Shown: positions 24,530-33,426 of the stretch, in pieces
How the letters are laid out: each line of letters opens with the position of its first letter
How positions within the stretch are numbered: position 1 is the stretch's first letter
Assembly: GCF_000739015.1 (NCBI RefSeq)
Contig: NZ_JPUG01000071.1
Span: 1-64,000, forward strand
DNA length: 64,000 bases
From: Microvirga sp. BSC39
GTDB taxonomy: Bacteria > Pseudomonadota > Alphaproteobacteria > Rhizobiales > Beijerinckiaceae
Direction of reading: 5' to 3'
Notes under the pieces: generated by a model
The model's database searches: none
The model's input: the letters and a program-made list of their open reading frames with translations, nothing else
What the model was told of the DNA's origin: nothing
Translations under genes and position numbers: made by a program

Positions 24530-24919
24530 ATGAATCCTAGTCTGCTAAAATTCGACGAAATGATCCTGTTCCGCAATACAATGCGGATTACGGAGGGCCA
24601 TCTTCACGCCTTCAAGCGAGCCATTATCGAGGCGGTTGAATTCGTGGAGAAAAACGGCCCGCAGTTGATGGTACAGACCTTCATCGACGAGCAACGCATG
24701 CTCGCGACCAGCTATCAGCTCTATCCGGACTCCGAGGCTGTCCTCGAGCACTGGCGGCTTGCCGATCCATACATCGCCAAGGTCATGGAACATTGTGTGG
24801 TTGCGGAATTTCAGATTCACGGCGACCCAAGCGCGGCGGTACTGGAACGGATGCGCCCAATGCTCAATGACGGTCGGGCAACCCTGACGCCGCGCCTTGC
24901 AGGCTTTCTTCGGCTGTAG
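24530..24919 (+). CDS. hypothetical protein, possible dimeric alpha-beta barrel
   Basis: A 129-residue soluble protein (FDEMILFRNTMRITEGHLHA, FKRAIIEAVEFVEKNGPQLM, YPDSEAVLEHWRLADPYIAK). The pattern of a first beta strand, a long helix with FKRAIIEAVEFVEKN, then a strand-helix repeat resembles antibiotic-monooxygenase-like ferredoxin folds, but I do not recognise a family with confidence. GGAGG is present upstream of the ATG. It is 72 bases after the MFS gene on the same strand, with the truncated efflux gene directly beyond its stop. Confidence 0.65.
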   Translation: MNPSLLKFDEMILFRNTMRITEGHLHAFKRAIIEAVEFVEKNGPQLMVQTFIDEQRMLATSYQLYPDSEAVLEHWRLADPYIAKVMEHCVVAEFQIHGDPSAAVLERMRPMLNDGRATLTPRLAGFLRL

Positions 24920-24921
24920 AG

Positions 24922-25263
24922 CATTATCAACAGGCTGTAGATGACCACACTTTCGGAACGATGGGCATAGACGTCCCGGACGGCCGCGAAGGTGGCCACC
25001 ATGACTGCCAAAGGACCAAAGGCTTGCAAGAAGCGAAGCGCGACAAAGGGTATGGCGGCCGATGACGTTGCCAGATTAAACGATGTTGCTGCGAATAGGA
25101 TCGCGCCTCCGATAAGAACCGGCCGCCGTCCTGTACGATCGGAGATCGGCCAGAAGATGATCTGGCCCAGGCCGAGCATTACCATGTAGATGCTCAACTT
25201 GAGCTGGACGATGGCCGGGACTAACACCGAGAATGCCGGGCATAGCCGAAACGATGGGACCAT
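24922..25263 (-). pseudogene. Bcr/CflA-type MFS efflux fragment
   Basis: About 110 codons match the N-terminal part of drug-resistance Bcr/CflA transporters: VLVPAIVQLKLSIYMVMLGL, GQIIFWPISDRTGRRPVLIG (motif A of MFS), LRFLQAFGPLAVMVATFAAV and RDVYAHRSE. The frame then runs into unrelated sequence at about 24922, beside the stop of the plus-strand gene. Two to three of 12 helices remain, so the gene is dead. The first residues are also poorly conserved. Confidence 0.75.
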
Positions 25264-25476
25264 TGGACGGGAAAACGGATTCGGGAAGGTCCGGATTGGG
25301 TCTAAGTGTAACGTTAAGCGGATCAAATGAAGGTCCGGTCAGCGCGCAATCGCAGAACTTGGGATAAGGTCAGCCCAGTGCCATCAAGAGACCTTCAGGG
25401 CCTCGCCGCCAACTTGGCTGTAGACGGCCTGACTTTGTAGAGGTCACACGCATCGTCAGTTGCGTCCGGCTACGGG

Positions 25477-26045
25477 CTAGTAATGGCGGTCGAGCGTCGG
25501 ACGTTTACCGAAAATGGCCTGGTCCACCCGAACAATGGTGGCGCCTTCCTCGATCGCCTCTTCGAAATCGCCGGTCATGCCCATCGACAGCCCCGTCAGG
25601 CCGGGGTGCCGTCTGACGGTTTCATCGCGCAAGCTGCGCAGCAGCGCAAAGCAGCATCGCACCCTCGCCGTGTCAGAGCGGAACAGCGCGAGCGTCATCA
25701 CCCTGGGGGCTTCAGACGCGGGAACTGTTCAAGAGTATCGACAAAAGGCATTAATGCGTCAGGGTCGAGCCCTAACTTGCTGTGCTCGCTCGAGGTGTTG
25801 ACCTGGACATAGACGTCGAGAAAGCGATCCTCTCGCTCGAGCCGCCTATTGAGCAAATCGGCGAGTCGGAGGCTGTCCAGGGCATGGAACTCCGAGGCAA
25901 AACGGGTCAGGTATTTGACCTTGTTGGTTTGGAGATGTCCGACAATGCTCCAGCCAACGGCGAGATCGCTCAGTGCCGCACGCTTGGCGGTCGCCTCCTG
26001 GATCTCGTCTTCACCGCAGGAGCGGCTCAAGGCGAGCGATCAGAG
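25477..26045 (-). pseudogene. YggS-family PLP homeostasis protein, frameshifted and lacking N-terminus
   Basis: Two frames together make most of a YggS/PLPBP protein (PLP-binding, amino-acid and B6 homeostasis). The upper frame reads GEDEIQEATAKRAALSDLAV, WSIVGHLQTNKVKYLTRFAS, VQVNTSSEHSKLGLDPDA; near 25700 the frame changes, and the reading goes on MTLALFRSDTARVR, then LSMGMTGDFEEAIEEGAT and RVDQAIFGKRP. The roughly 45 N-terminal residues, including the PLP-binding AVSKT lysine motif, are absent, cut at the border with the LysR gene at 26051. Non-functional. Confidence 0.88.
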
Positions 26046-26050
26046 CTCGT

Positions 26051-26959
26051 CTAAAGATCTGCCTCCGCGAATATCCCGCCGATCCAGTCGAGAAACACGC
26101 GCAATCTCGGGGCCGTATGGCGGTTCTGCGGATAAAGGGCAGATAGCGGCGTCGGTGTCGGCGGACAGTCCGACAACACCTCCACCAGGGTCCCGTTGTC
26201 CAGATCTTGTTTCAGACGGTATCGTGGGGCTTGGATCAGGCCGAACCCCATTCGGGCGAGTTCGGCCATCGTGTCGGAATTATTGACTGTAATCCTGCAG
26301 GGCAGGCTGATGTACCGGACTCTGCTGTCAGCCATGAATTCCAATGGTATGACTTGCCCGGTCCGAGACGAGACGAAGCCCACAGCCGTGTGCCCAACAA
26401 GGTCGCTCAGCGACCGAGGGATGCCGTGTCGTTCCAAATAGGCCGGACTGGCGCACGTGATCTCGCTGATTATACCAAGACGGCGCATGATCAGACCACT
26501 GTCGTCCACCTCCCCCGCGCGGATCACGCAGTCAACACCCTCGCGAACGAGATCGACCAATCTGTCACCCTGCCCGAGTTGTAGATCTAGCAGGGGATAG
26601 CGGTCGAGGAACTCCTGCAGTCGCGGCAGAAGGAAGGTCCGTGTCAGCAGGCCATGAGCATCGACGCGCAGCAGCCCCCGGGGCTGGGCGTCGCGAAACA
26701 CATTCTCGGCTTCGTCAACCTCTGCCAGGATCGCAAGGCATCTCTCATAGAAAGCCTTGCCGTCCAGGGTCGGCGTCACGTGGCGTGTGGTTCGCTCAAG
26801 AAGCCGTACGCCGAGATCCTTCTCGAGCTGTTTGATCGCCTCGGTCGCCGTCGAGCGGGCAAGTGTCAGGTCGGCGGCGGCCGCCGCGAAGCTGCGGCGT
26901 TCCACCACGCGAACGAAAAGCTGCATGCGGTCAAGGCGATCCATGCGATTGTTCAGCAT
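26051..26959 (-). CDS. LysR-family transcriptional regulator (AaeR-like group)
   Basis: A 302-residue LysR protein: MDRLDRMQLFVRVVERRSFA, AAAADLTLARSTATEAIKQL, EKDLGVRLLERTTRHVTPTL, then a PBP-like effector domain (GLLRVDAHGLLTRTFLLPRL, VDCVIRAGEVDDSGLIMRRL, MAELARMGFGLIQAPRYRLK). It belongs to the large group often found divergent from oxidoreductase genes; here it is 86 bases from the SDR gene at 27046 and likely regulates it. Two in-frame ATGs near the start (26959 and 26944) are possible. Confidence 0.93.
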   Translation of the reverse strand: MLNNRMDRLDRMQLFVRVVERRSFAAAAADLTLARSTATEAIKQLEKDLGVRLLERTTRHVTPTLDGKAFYERCLAILAEVDEAENVFRDAQPRGLLRVDAHGLLTRTFLLPRLQEFLDRYPLLDLQLGQGDRLVDLVREGVDCVIRAGEVDDSGLIMRRLGIISEITCASPAYLERHGIPRSLSDLVGHTAVGFVSSRTGQVIPLEFMADSRVRYISLPCRITVNNSDTMAELARMGFGLIQAPRYRLKQDLDNGTLVEVLSDCPPTPTPLSALYPQNRHTAPRLRVFLDWIGGIFAEADL

Positions 26960-27045
26960 ACCCGAATTGTGATGTCAATTTTCGCCTGATTGTTTAGGCC
27001 AGACCGTGGTTCTACACCTATCCCGTCAGAAGGTAGGAGCATGTC

Positions 27046-27786
27046 ATGACCAGCCAAACTCAGCGGGTCGCTATCGTCACAGGAGCCTCGAGGGGCATCG
27101 GAGCGGCCATCGCTCGACGGCTAGCCCGTGACGGCATCGCCATCATCGTCAATTACGCAATGAACCCAGAGGCTGCGGACGAGGTCGTATCGGCCATTTC
27201 CGCCGAGGGAGGCACGGCCTTGGCCGTCCAGGCCGATATCGGCAGTCCGAAGGGGATGACCAACCTATTCGATGCGGCAGAAGCCGCCCTTGGCGGCGTC
27301 GACATCCTCGTCAACAACGCGGCCGTGATGACTCTCTCGCCGCTCATTGGGGTCGACGATGAGAGCTTCCAGGTGCAGGTCGACACCAATCTCGGCGGCG
27401 TCTTCCGCGGCCTGCGGGAAGCGGGACGACGTCTAAGGGATGGTGGGCGCATCGTCAGCTTCTCGTCGAGCGTCGTCGGGCTCTACCAGCCGACTTATGG
27501 TGTCTACGCGGCCACGAAGGCTGCCGTCGAGGCGCTAACCCACGTCTTTGCCAAGGAGCTTGGGCCGCGCAGGGTCACGGTCAATGCAGTCGCTCCGGGC
27601 CCAGTGGAAACCGACCTGTTCCTGACAGGCAAGTCGGACGAGCAGGTGAAGGCCATTGTCGGGATGAATCCCATGCGGCGGCTTGGTCAGCCAGAGGACA
27701 TCGCATCCGTCGTGGCCTTCCTGGTGAGCCCCGAGGGCGGCTGGATCAACGGGCAGACGATACGTGCCAATGGCGGCGTGATCTGA
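27046..27786 (+). CDS. SDR-family oxidoreductase
   Basis: A 246-residue classical short-chain dehydrogenase/reductase. The Rossmann TGxxxGIG motif is VTGASRGIGAAIARRLA, the NNAG-like motif VDILVNNAAVM, the catalytic serine FSSSVVGLYQPTYGVYAATK with Y-x3-K, and the C-terminal GGWINGQTIRANGGVI. The short acidic/basic residues after beta-2 (VNYAMNPEAADE) suggest NADP(H). Substrate unknown. It is divergent from a LysR regulator and followed 110 bases later by a tautomerase gene. Confidence 0.93.
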   Translation: MTSQTQRVAIVTGASRGIGAAIARRLARDGIAIIVNYAMNPEAADEVVSAISAEGGTALAVQADIGSPKGMTNLFDAAEAALGGVDILVNNAAVMTLSPLIGVDDESFQVQVDTNLGGVFRGLREAGRRLRDGGRIVSFSSSVVGLYQPTYGVYAATKAAVEALTHVFAKELGPRRVTVNAVAPGPVETDLFLTGKSDEQVKAIVGMNPMRRLGQPEDIASVVAFLVSPEGGWINGQTIRANGGVI

Positions 27787-27895
27787 CGAGGTGCCATGAA
27801 GAGGACACTGTGACCTGAAGCTCTTTCACTTTCTAGGAGTTCACTGGCTGGACCTCTTCTGCATCAACACAACTCAACCATGAAAGGACAACGCA

Positions 27896-28111
27896 ATGCC
27901 GTTTGTGAACATCAAGACCCCTGAAGGCGCCCTGAGCCGGACCCAGAAAGAGGAGATCATGCATCGGACGACGAGTATGCTGGTCGAGTATTTCTCCGAG
28001 GCGGCACGGCCTCACACGATGGTGCTCATTGAAGAAGTGAAGGATGGAGGATATGGGCGAGCCGATGAAATCTTCATCATCCCGCAGGACTATCGAGCTA
28101 ACGAAGAGTGA
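27896..28111 (+). CDS. 4-oxalocrotonate tautomerase-family protein
   Basis: A 71-residue protein starting Met-Pro (MPFVNIKTPEGALSRTQKEE), so removal of Met leaves the catalytic N-terminal proline of the 4-OT family. HTMVLIEEVKDGGYGRADEI matches the family middle segment with its I/V-E-E-V... strand. Members isomerise keto-enol substrates or act on halogenated acids; the substrate here is unknown. GAAAGGA precedes the ATG. It may be co-transcribed with the SDR. Confidence 0.85.
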   Translation: MPFVNIKTPEGALSRTQKEEIMHRTTSMLVEYFSEAARPHTMVLIEEVKDGGYGRADEIFIIPQDYRANEE

Positions 28112-28129
28112 TGACTGAGCACTACATCA

Positions 28130-28165
28130 GCGCACGTGCCTCGACCACGTGCGCTTTGTCTGTTG
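28130..28165 (+). terminator. rho-independent-type terminator after tautomerase gene
   Basis: A perfect 9-bp stem, GCGCACGTG (28130-28138) with CACGTGCGC (28146-28154), and a 7-base loop, followed by TTTGTCTGTTGT. It lies 18 bases after the tautomerase stop. Confidence 0.7.
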
Positions 28166-28170
28166 TGGGG

Positions 28171-28255
28171 CACGCACTGACGATCCCCTGCCCTTCGTGA
28201 ATGCCCGTTCTTCCGCTCAACTGCGGACGTACGCTCTACTTCCGGAGCGTGCCAG
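28171..28255 (+). repeat. dispersed intergenic repeat, copy A
   Basis: About 85 bases beginning CACGCACTGACGATCCCCT and ending near TACTTCCGGAGCGTGCCAG. The first 19 bases are identical to copy B at 39550, and TACTTCCG and GTGCCAG recur near the same spacing. It is immediately downstream of a plus-strand gene and terminator, as copy B is downstream of a plus-strand gene. Confidence 0.55.
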
Positions 28256-28370
28256 GAGCAGTCCTTGTAAGAAGCCGCACTAGGTGAGCCTGCGTCTGCG
28301 AACGACTCGATACTTCGCGCGCCTGACCCGCTCAAGGATCAAGCGCGCGATTGAGTAGATCCAGATTGCA

Positions 28371-29636
28371 CTACTTGCGAGGCAGCAGGCGCTGGACTTC
28401 CCGCGCTGCATCGGCGAGGGCATCCTCGGGAGCCGCCTTCTGCTCCACCACGCGTGAGAGGTTATCTACGATTGTCTGGGTGACCTTCACGCCATTGGAA
28501 CCTGGGAAGGCATACCAGGGGATCATCTTTGGCATCTGCTCAAGGCCGGCCGTGAAGAGCGGGTTCTTCTGGTAGAACTCTCCGAGGTACTCGGAGGATT
28601 TCGCCGCGAGTTCATTGTTAGGGACATAGCCCGTGCCGGGAACGACGACGGACGCGCCATAGGGGCCGGCGGCGAACTTGATGAACGTCCAGGCCGCCTC
28701 CTGCTTAGCGGGATCCTTCGTCAGCATGACGGCGGCGTTGCCGCCCGTGGGCAGGCGTCCCTTCTCGGGCGACAGCAGCGGGATAGGGGCCGTGCGCAGG
28801 TCGAACTTCTCGCCGACGTTGTTGATCACGTTGCGCAGCGCGCCCGTGGTCTGGAACGCGAAGCCGATCTTGCCCGCCACGAACGCCTGCTCGCCGTTGC
28901 TCTTGGTGAGAACAGGCATCCCGCCTTCTTTCACCATGCGGTCGAGGAGCCGGATGGCCACGACCCCCTCGGGGCCGTCGAAGGCAACCTTCTTCTCGTC
29001 AGTTGTCAGCATGGTTCCGCCGGCACCGAAGAGGAGCGCGCTGAACATCCAGTCGTCACCCTGCCAGCGGAAATCGATGCTCTGGATTCCGTCGCCCAGC
29101 GTTTTGATCTTGGACGCGATCTCGATCACCTCGTCCCAGGTCTTTGGCGGAACGTCGGGATTGGCGCCGACGCGGCGGAAGAGATCAGCATTGTAGTACA
29201 TGATCGGGTTCGAAGTCGCGAACGCCAGCCCCGCCTGCTGGTTACCGAACTGTGCAAGCTTCAGGATGTTGTCGCTGAAGCCCTGCTCGGCCATCTTGCC
29301 GTCCTTTGCGACGAACGGCTTCAGGTCGACCGAGATCTCGCGCTCGGCGACCACACGCAGGCGGTTGAGGCCGATGAAGGTCACATCTGGCATCTCGGCG
29401 GTCCCCGCCTGGCGCAGGATCAATTGCAGCCCCTCCTCGTAGGTGGGCGACGGGCTGACGAAGTTGATCTTGATCCCGGGGTTCTCCTCCATGAACTTCT
29501 TCGAGATGTTGTCCATCACGTCCTTGAAGAAGCCCGGCATCGGGTAGTGGACATTGAGGGTTGTTTCGGCCAGCGCGCCGCTGGCGAGCGAGGCGGATAG
29601 GGCCACCCCCGCAAGCATCGTCTTGATCCTGGTCAT
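28371..29636 (-). CDS. ABC transporter substrate-binding protein, UgpB-like
   Basis: A 421-residue exported receptor of the SBP_bac_1 family. The signal peptide MTRIKTMLAGVALSASLASG ends near ALA-ETTLNVHYPMPGF. Typical family segments follow: MEENPGIKINFVSPSPTYEE, ADLFRRVGANPDVPPKTWDE, and a C-terminal GLEQMPKMIPWYAFPGSNGV. Members bind sugars, glycerol-3-phosphate or its diesters. It is the last gene of the minus-strand operon 33426-28371, so its level may depend on internal promoters. The substrate is suggested, not shown, by the operon's phosphoesterase. Confidence 0.88.
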   Translation of the reverse strand: MTRIKTMLAGVALSASLASGALAETTLNVHYPMPGFFKDVMDNISKKFMEENPGIKINFVSPSPTYEEGLQLILRQAGTAEMPDVTFIGLNRLRVVAEREISVDLKPFVAKDGKMAEQGFSDNILKLAQFGNQQAGLAFATSNPIMYYNADLFRRVGANPDVPPKTWDEVIEIASKIKTLGDGIQSIDFRWQGDDWMFSALLFGAGGTMLTTDEKKVAFDGPEGVVAIRLLDRMVKEGGMPVLTKSNGEQAFVAGKIGFAFQTTGALRNVINNVGEKFDLRTAPIPLLSPEKGRLPTGGNAAVMLTKDPAKQEAAWTFIKFAAGPYGASVVVPGTGYVPNNELAAKSSEYLGEFYQKNPLFTAGLEQMPKMIPWYAFPGSNGVKVTQTIVDNLSRVVEQKAAPEDALADAAREVQRLLPRK

Positions 29637-29686
29637 GTCTTCTCCTTGTGCGTAGATCGCGGTTGCGTGTTGTTATGGGCCTGGCC

Positions 29687-30523
29687 TCAGCCCTTCAGCC
29701 CGGTGAGGGTGATGCCCTCAATGAATCGCCGTTGGGCGAGCAGGAACGCAGCGAGCAGCGGCACCGTGACCACCACCGTGGCCGCCATCAGCGCGCCGTA
29801 GTCATCCCCGGCCTCAGCGGCGCGGAAGAAGATCAGACCGAGCGGCGGGGGCGCCATCGCGGTCTCGGTCACCACGATCTGCGGCCAGAACAGATCGTTC
29901 CAGTGTGCCACCACGGAGAAGATCGAGAAGGCCGTGATGGCGGGCCAGGCGTTCGGGACGATGACCCGCAGCACAATGCCAAGCTCCGACATGCCGTCGA
30001 GCCGCGCCGCATTGATCAGGTCGTCTGGCATGGCCCGAAAGAATTGCAGGAACAGGAAGATCGCAAAGACGGAGATCATGAACGGCGCCGCCAGTGCGAA
30101 GTAGGTGTTCAGCACTCCTGCTCCGCTCAACGCCACGTAGATCGGCAGCGCGGTTGCGTGGATCGGCACGAGGAGACCGAGCATAATCGCGGCGATCAAG
30201 GTGCGGGCGCCCGGGAAGCGCAGCTTCGCGAGGGCATAGGCGCACGGCAGCGCGACTAGGACCTGCACGACGAGAATGATGGTGCAGACGATCACCCCAT
30301 TCATCAGGAGTTGCAGCATCGGCACCCGCGTGAAGGCCTTCGAGAAGTTCTCCACGACGGCCAACCGCTCCGGGATGAGAGTCAGCGACGAGGAGAAAAT
30401 CTCCTCGCGCGGCTTCATGGCAGTGGACAGCATCCAGACGTAGGGCGCGAGGAATACCAGCGCGCCGACCGACAGGATCGCCAGACGCAGCGCGCGGGCG
30501 AGAGTCCAGGCTTGAGGTGTCAT
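29687..30523 (-). CDS. ABC transporter permease, UgpE/MalG type
   Basis: A 278-residue permease of the carbohydrate uptake family 1. MTPQAWTLARALRLAILSVG begins at ATG 30523, overlapping the UgpA-type stop (ATGA). The EAA motif is INAARLDGMSELGIVLRVIV, and the C-terminus LAQRRFIEGITLTGLKG is the usual MalG-type ending. Six membrane helices are visible. An upstream in-frame extension was discarded because it overlaps the preceding gene. Confidence 0.93.
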   Translation of the reverse strand: MTPQAWTLARALRLAILSVGALVFLAPYVWMLSTAMKPREEIFSSSLTLIPERLAVVENFSKAFTRVPMLQLLMNGVIVCTIILVVQVLVALPCAYALAKLRFPGARTLIAAIMLGLLVPIHATALPIYVALSGAGVLNTYFALAAPFMISVFAIFLFLQFFRAMPDDLINAARLDGMSELGIVLRVIVPNAWPAITAFSIFSVVAHWNDLFWPQIVVTETAMAPPPLGLIFFRAAEAGDDYGALMAATVVVTVPLLAAFLLAQRRFIEGITLTGLKG

Positions 30524-31455
30524 GTGTAGTGAACCCTTTGATCGAGGGCGCGGTACTGAAGCACCATGAGGACCATGAGGATGCCCAGGAAGACGACCGT
30601 CATCGCAGACGCGTAGCCAACGCGCAGGTACACGAACCCTTCCTGGTAGATCGTCCAAAGCAGCACCTCGGAGGCACGGTTCGGACCACCCTGCGTGATT
30701 GTTGAGACGGTCTCGAATACCTTGACCGCATTGATCACGCTGATGGTCACGACGAAGAGGGTCGTAGGCCCGAGCATCGGCCAGGTGACAAGCCAGAACC
30801 TGTCCCAGGCCGTGGCGGCCCGATCAACTTCCGCCGCCGCGTACAGTTCCCGCGGGATCGCGGTGAGCCCTGCCAGGAACAGCACCATGTTGAAGCCGAC
30901 CGCCTGCCAGACGCCAATGAAGGCGAGGCTCAGGAGGACAGTGTCGCTGCCGCCCAGCCAGTTGGGTCCGGCGATCCCGACGAGGCGCAGGAGCGCGTTC
31001 ACGGGACCGATGGTGGGATGGAGGAGGTACTGCCAGACGGTTGCCATCGCCACGAGCAATGACACCACGGGCAGGAAGTAGACCGTGCGGAACAGCGCCC
31101 GCCCACGTACATCCGCCTCTATGAGAAGCGCCGCGCCGAGGCCGAGGGCTACGGACAGCGGCGTCACGATCAGGGTGTAGGTCAGTGTGTTGCCGAGAGA
31201 GATCAGGAACGTGCGGTCGTCAAGCAGCTCAAGGTAGTTGTCGAGGCCGACGAACCGGATCTCGTCATACCCCAGCTCGAAGTCGGTGAGGCTCAATGCG
31301 ACCACGGCGATGGTGGGCAGCAGGATAAGCAGGGCCAGAAGGGCCACGGCGGGGCCGGCCAGCCGCCAGCCGGCGAAGGCCTCCGAGCGGCGGGCGGCCG
31401 CCGCCGGATTGGACGTCCCGGCCCGGCCACCTGCGGGAAGCGCGATGCTATCCAT
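30520..31455 (-). CDS. ABC transporter permease, UgpA/MalF type
   Basis: A 311-residue permease. A short cytoplasmic start is followed by the first helix (LAGPAVALLALLILLPTIAV), the family region FVGLDNYLELLDDRTFLISL, and the EAA loop YAAAEVDRAATAWDRFWLVT. It overlaps the ATPase gene by 8 bases upstream and the UgpE-type gene by 4 bases downstream, so the whole operon is translationally coupled. Confidence 0.93.
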   Translation of the reverse strand: MDSIALPAGGRAGTSNPAAAARRSEAFAGWRLAGPAVALLALLILLPTIAVVALSLTDFELGYDEIRFVGLDNYLELLDDRTFLISLGNTLTYTLIVTPLSVALGLGAALLIEADVRGRALFRTVYFLPVVSLLVAMATVWQYLLHPTIGPVNALLRLVGIAGPNWLGGSDTVLLSLAFIGVWQAVGFNMVLFLAGLTAIPRELYAAAEVDRAATAWDRFWLVTWPMLGPTTLFVVTISVINAVKVFETVSTITQGGPNRASEVLLWTIYQEGFVYLRVGYASAMTVVFLGILMVLMVLQYRALDQRVHYT

Positions 31456-32602
31456 TGGCGACCATCCTCATAGGAGGGGAGACCGACAGGCGCGCGCCGT
31501 CGCCTCCGAAGACGAGTACGTCCCTGGAAGCCGCCATAATGGTAACCGCCTGCCCCAGGGCGAACGCCGTCGCATCGCTGGGCGCGAGCTTCGCGACTAG
31601 CGTGTCCCCTCCCCCTGCCAGATCAATGAAGACGAGGGTCTCGGAGCCGAGGAACTCAATGCGCCGGAGGGAGGCGATGAGGCCCGCCTGCTCCGGGGCG
31701 CCCAGCTTGATTGCCTCGGGACGGAAGCCGACGGTCACGGACGTGCCAGGGCGCGCATTAACCCCTTCAGCGAGGAGCCTGCCGCCGATGCGCACGCCGT
31801 GGGCGGCGTCGACCTCTCCATTGAGGAGATTGATCTGCGGGCTGCCGATGAAGCGGGCGACCTCGATATGCGCCGGGTTACTGTAGATCCCTTCGGGTGT
31901 GTCGAACTGAAGAAGGCGGCCGCCTATCATGACCGCGACGCGATCGGCCATGCTCAGGGCCTCCGCCTGATCGTGGGTGACGTAGAGCGTGGTGACCCCC
32001 GCTCGCCGGTGCAGCTCGACAATCTCCGCGCGGGTGTGGACCCGCAGGTTGGCGTCGAGGTTCGAGAGCGGCTCGTCCATCAGGAACGCGGCCGGGCTAC
32101 GGACGAGGGCTCGCCCGAGAGCAACGCGCTGCCTTTGTCCCCCCGACATCTGACCCGGCTTGCGGTCGAGCAGGTGGTCGATTCTAAGGCTGCGGGCCGT
32201 CTCGAGCACCCTCCGCTGGATATCGGCACGGATCCCCCGCTGGCTCGGCATGAGGTTCCCGATCCCGGGCAGGCGCTGCCAAATCGTGAGGTCGCGCATC
32301 GCGAGAGGAACGGCGATGTTCTGCCCCGCCGTCAGGTGCGGGTACAGGGCATAGGACTGGAACACCATGGCGATGTCCCGCTCGGACGGACGCATGGCCG
32401 TCATGTCCCGCTCGCCCAGCCAGACGCTCCCACGGTCCGCGTGATCCAGTCCGGCGGCGATGCGCAGGAGAGTGGTCTTCCCGCACCCTGAGGGGCCGAC
32501 GAGTGCGACGAACTCACCTGGCTGTGCCTCAATGGTCACGTCGCGCAGGATGTGGTTGTCGCCGTACGCCTTGGAGATTCCACGAAGAGCCAGCCCGCTC
32601 AT
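31448..32602 (-). CDS. ABC transporter ATP-binding protein, UgpC/MsmK type
   Basis: A 384-residue ATPase of the carbohydrate family: Walker A GPSGCGKTTLLR, Q-loop MVFQSYALYPHLTAGQNIAV, signature MSGGQRQRVALGRALV, Walker B AFLMDEPLSNLDANLR, H-loop YVTHDQAEALSMADRVAV. A C-terminal TOBE/OB domain follows (about residues 245-384). It has an insertion of about 18 residues between the Q-loop and signature (TIWQRLPGIGNLMPSQRGI) that most UgpC proteins lack. It starts within the phosphoesterase stop. Confidence 0.95.
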   Translation of the reverse strand: MSGLALRGISKAYGDNHILRDVTIEAQPGEFVALVGPSGCGKTTLLRIAAGLDHADRGSVWLGERDMTAMRPSERDIAMVFQSYALYPHLTAGQNIAVPLAMRDLTIWQRLPGIGNLMPSQRGIRADIQRRVLETARSLRIDHLLDRKPGQMSGGQRQRVALGRALVRSPAAFLMDEPLSNLDANLRVHTRAEIVELHRRAGVTTLYVTHDQAEALSMADRVAVMIGGRLLQFDTPEGIYSNPAHIEVARFIGSPQINLLNGEVDAAHGVRIGGRLLAEGVNARPGTSVTVGFRPEAIKLGAPEQAGLIASLRRIEFLGSETLVFIDLAGGGDTLVAKLAPSDATAFALGQAVTIMAASRDVLVFGGDGARLSVSPPMRMVANG

Positions 32603-33426
32603 GATGCAGAAGCCTCCGTAGGCGCTGGCGGGTAGACCTCGTGGAGCACGTCGTCGATGACAAACGGCTTCAAGGTCTCCAAGGGGACGATGCGGCTCTC
32701 AATAGTCGGGCCAAGGATGTGTACGGCAGCACCCAGGATTGCCTCACCGACTGGCATGGTCACCATCGGGCCAACGGTGAATCCGGAGGACGGTCCCCAC
32801 ACGCAGCGGAAGCGGGCGCCATCGACAATCCGCGCCCGGTGCAGATGGCCGCTGGCGACTAACTCCACCCCATGCTCCGCAAACAGCGCGAGCAGCCGGC
32901 GCCGTGCTTCGGGACGCAGCCCCCAGTAGCCGGTCTCGCCCTCCTCTGGATTTTCGACAAAGAGCGGCTTGTGCTTGAATACAAGCAACCGTCGCCCCTC
33001 GCGCGTGCGGAGAGTGTCCTCGAGCCAGGTGAGTTGCTCGATTTCCTCGGAAGATCCCGATCCACAGATCAGGCTATTCAGCCCGACCAGCCGCCATTCG
33101 CCGAGATCGTGCACCCAGCGGTCAGGGCCGATGACCCGGCGCCATCGTGCCAGGCGTTCATCGTTGACGGGCTGCCGTGTGCCCGGCATGTCTCCGATGT
33201 CGTGGTTGCCCGGAACACACAGCGTCGGGCAGCGGAGATCGCGCAACATCTCGCGGCCGTGGACAAGGTCCTCCTCAAAATCGGCACCGTCGACCGTTAG
33301 ATCACCCGTGTGGATGACCAGATCCGGTTCCATCGCGTCAACCCACTCCACCAGAGGCTTCCAGTTCTTCTGGAAATGGGGCTTCAAATGACTAAGATGT
33401 GTATCGGTGATCTGGATGATCTTCAC
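32599..33426 (-). CDS. calcineurin-like metallophosphoesterase (GpdQ/CpdA-like)
   Basis: A 275-residue metallophosphoesterase. All signature motifs are visible: D-x-H in IQITDTHLSHL, GD in VIHTGDLTVDG, GNHD in LCVPGNHDIGD, the KH of RRLLVFKHKPLF, and GHLH in LVASGHLHRAR. This is the class III cyclic-nucleotide/glycerophosphodiesterase group. As the first gene of an Ugp-like transporter operon, it probably hydrolyses the imported phosphodiester or its phosphomonoester rather than cAMP; this is inferred from context. No signal peptide, so it acts in the cytoplasm. Confidence 0.88.
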   Translation of the reverse strand: MKIIQITDTHLSHLKPHFQKNWKPLVEWVDAMEPDLVIHTGDLTVDGADFEEDLVHGREMLRDLRCPTLCVPGNHDIGDMPGTRQPVNDERLARWRRVIGPDRWVHDLGEWRLVGLNSLICGSGSSEEIEQLTWLEDTLRTREGRRLLVFKHKPLFVENPEEGETGYWGLRPEARRRLLALFAEHGVELVASGHLHRARIVDGARFRCVWGPSSGFTVGPMVTMPVGEAILGAAVHILGPTIESRIVPLETLKPFVIDDVLHEVYPPAPTEASAS

